Assembly: GCF_028688795.1 (NCBI RefSeq)
Contig: NZ_JAQTXM010000016.1
Span: 49,937 to 113,936 of the forward strand
From: Rhodoferax sp.
GTDB taxonomy: Bacteria; Pseudomonadota; Gammaproteobacteria; Burkholderiales; Burkholderiaceae_C
Direction of reading: 5' to 3'
DNA length: 64,000 nt
Below, one piece after another: positions 62,762-64,000 of the stretch. The position numbers were made by a program, and so were the translations under genes. Below the pieces are notes generated by a model, which was given only the letters and a program-made list of their open reading frames with translations, had not been told where the DNA came from and did not search any database. The first letter of the stretch is position 1. Every line of letters starts with the position of its first letter.

Positions 62762-63808
62762 TTACAGCACCGCGTTGAACACAAAGCCCACCAGCAAAAT
62801 GCCGCTGGCCACCACCGCCACAAACGTGGCAATCAGCCGCATTTTGAGCACTTTGCGCAGAATAATCATCTCAGGCAGTGACAGCGCAATCACGCTCATC
62901 ATGAACGCCAACACCGTGCCCAGCGCCGCACCCTTGGCCAGCAGGGCTTGCACGATCGGAATCACGCCTGCCGCGTTGGTGTACATCGGTACACCCATCA
63001 GCACCGCCAGCGGCACGCTCCACCAGGCGTCTTTTCCCATGAAACTGGCCATGAAATCTTCGGGAACGTAGCCGTGAATCAGCGCGCCCAGCGCAATGCC
63101 GCCCAAAATGTAGGGCCAGACCTTGCCCACTATTTCTTTCACCGCGGCAAAACCACCGTCAATGCGGTCGCCCAGTGTCTGGTCAGCAGCTTCAAAGTCA
63201 GCCGACATTTTGGGCATGTCACGCACCCAGTCTTCCAGATAAGCCTCCATGCGCAAGCGGCCAATGACCCAGCCCGCCACGATGGCCACCGTCAACCCCA
63301 GGCCCAAATACAGCAGCGCCACTTTCCAGCCAAACATGCCAAACAGCAAGGTGAGCGCCACCTCATTGACCATGGGCGCCGAGATCAAAAACGAAAACGT
63401 CACGCCCAGCGGCACGCCAGCTTGCACAAAACCAATGAACAGCGGCACCGCAGAGCAGGAGCAAAACGGCGTCACGATGCCCAAACTGGCGGCCATCACG
63501 TTGGCGGCGCCCTCACTGCGCCCGGCCAGCAGGGCGCGGGTGCGCTCAGGGGTGAAATAACTGTTGACCATGCCCATGACAAACACCACGGCAGTCAGCA
63601 GCATCAGCACCTTGGGCGTGTCATAAAAGAAAAACTGCAGCGCACCGCCCAAATGGCTGGCGCGGTCGACCGGCATGGCTGCCACCAAGGCTTCAGACGC
63701 GGGGACCAGCGTGTTGTAAAGCCCAAGCCAGACCAAGGCGGCCAGGATCAGGAACAGGATGGGCTGGCGTTTGCGCCAGGGGTTGTGGGATGCGGTGATG
63801 GTGCTCAT
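62762..63808 (-). CDS. Permease of the DUF318/ArsP-YraQ family
   Basis: 348 residues from ATG 63808 with about eight to ten membrane helices. The family motif GIVTPFCSCSAVPLFIGF is present, with a second-half MGVPMYTNAAGVIPIVQALL. Related permeases export organic arsenicals or are of unknown function; several are encoded with a small thioredoxin-like protein, as here. The frame is open 12 codons further upstream without good family similarity. It is the first gene of the permease, MBL, thioredoxin cluster. Confidence 0.88.
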   Translation of the reverse strand: MSTITASHNPWRKRQPILFLILAALVWLGLYNTLVPASEALVAAMPVDRASHLGGALQFFFYDTPKVLMLLTAVVFVMGMVNSYFTPERTRALLAGRSEGAANVMAASLGIVTPFCSCSAVPLFIGFVQAGVPLGVTFSFLISAPMVNEVALTLLFGMFGWKVALLYLGLGLTVAIVAGWVIGRLRMEAYLEDWVRDMPKMSADFEAADQTLGDRIDGGFAAVKEIVGKVWPYILGGIALGALIHGYVPEDFMASFMGKDAWWSVPLAVLMGVPMYTNAAGVIPIVQALLAKGAALGTVLAFMMSVIALSLPEMIILRKVLKMRLIATFVAVVASGILLVGFVFNAVL

Positions 63809-63891
63809 AACAGTGAAGACGATGCATCCGCTCAAAAGACGCATGGATTCAGAAAATTTATAAGAAATATGCCTTTATCCGAGATTGTTCA

Positions 63892-64000
63892 TTAGGATTT
63901 TTTAGCCGAATCTGCGAATGCCAAAGGCTCACCGGCATTGGCCCAAAGCCCCTCAAACCAAGGCCTTCGCTTGCGTGCCACAGCCAGTCGAAACGTCTGC
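63892..64000 (-). CDS. C-terminal end of an unidentified gene (runs off window)
   Basis: Thirty-five codons of an open reverse frame ending in two successive stops (TAA TGA). The visible tail contains TFRLAVARKRRPWFEGLWAN followed by a charged end. No family was recognised. The rest lies beyond the window. Confidence 0.4.
   Translation of the reverse strand, partial: QTFRLAVARKRRPWFEGLWANAGEPLAFADSAKKS

Noticed and set aside
63841..63890. AT-rich stretch as another copy of the dispersed repeat
   Set aside because: Only a few bases agree and the second half-site is absent; more likely the promoter region of the permease gene.

Overview
The window looks like chromosomal DNA of a betaproteobacterium of the order Burkholderiales, most likely family Comamonadaceae and close to Rhodoferax or Polaromonas. 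This rests on gene content, high GC, the style of the cob cluster, and a dispersed short repeat with half-sites near AGGCTCTAGCCCTTAT and AAGCGCAAGTAGCTAT that I recall from that group. The genus is an inference from memory. No rRNA, tRNA, CRISPR array or phage module was seen.

Layout. 1-5.6 kb: the end of a MATE exporter, an RRM RNA-binding protein with a long leader, mutL, a DcuB-type C4-dicarboxylate exchanger with a perfect FNR box, and a DedA protein. 5.7-10.8 kb: a three-gene overlapping unit with two fusion proteins (TVP38 membrane domain plus disulfide flavoprotein; NADH-dehydrogenase-like domain plus selenide, water dikinase SelD) and a small P-loop kinase. 10.8-15 kb: a broken chemoreceptor gene and a MASE-PAS-PAS-GGDEF-EAL protein. 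15-18.6 kb: an ynjBCD-like ABC transporter. 18.6-28.6 kb: housekeeping genes (amiC, tsaE, queG, xerD, a gamma carbonic anhydrase, hslO, zapA, a zapB-like gene), an AEC transporter, an EAL/HDOD protein, a DUF455 protein, and a MITE-like inverted-repeat element at 21.7-22.2 kb.

28.6-51.9 kb is a cobalamin locus: cobalamin riboswitch, btuB, cobalamin-binding protein, cobU, btuF, btuC, btuD, cobO, cbiB, cobD, then after an interruption cobQ, cobT, cobS and cobC. It imports corrinoids, adenylates them and completes the lower ligand; corrin-ring genes are not present here. Between cobD and cobQ sits a 9-kb defence island, a type I Wadjet (jetA, jetB, jetC, jetD). Inside it, exactly between jetC and jetD, is a second two-gene module (AAA ATPase plus DUF4276 TOPRIM-like protein) of visibly lower GC. 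Both outer edges of the island carry a copy of the short dispersed repeat. This nested defence island is the main candidate for something new.

51.9-64 kb: two paralogous HDOD regulators flanking nth, a PLP aminotransferase, a PAS-GGDEF protein, a two-gene peptide-amide unit (NAGGN-type amidotransferase with an unusual ATP-grasp partner), a CDF metal exporter, and a small redox/metal cluster (thioredoxin-like protein, metallo-beta-lactamase-fold protein, CSCS-type permease).

The short repeat occurs about 18 times, often in frame inside genes (mutL, the flavoprotein, ynjC, amiC, cobU, btuD, cbiB twice, cobD, cobS, cobC), and is densest in the cobalamin locus.
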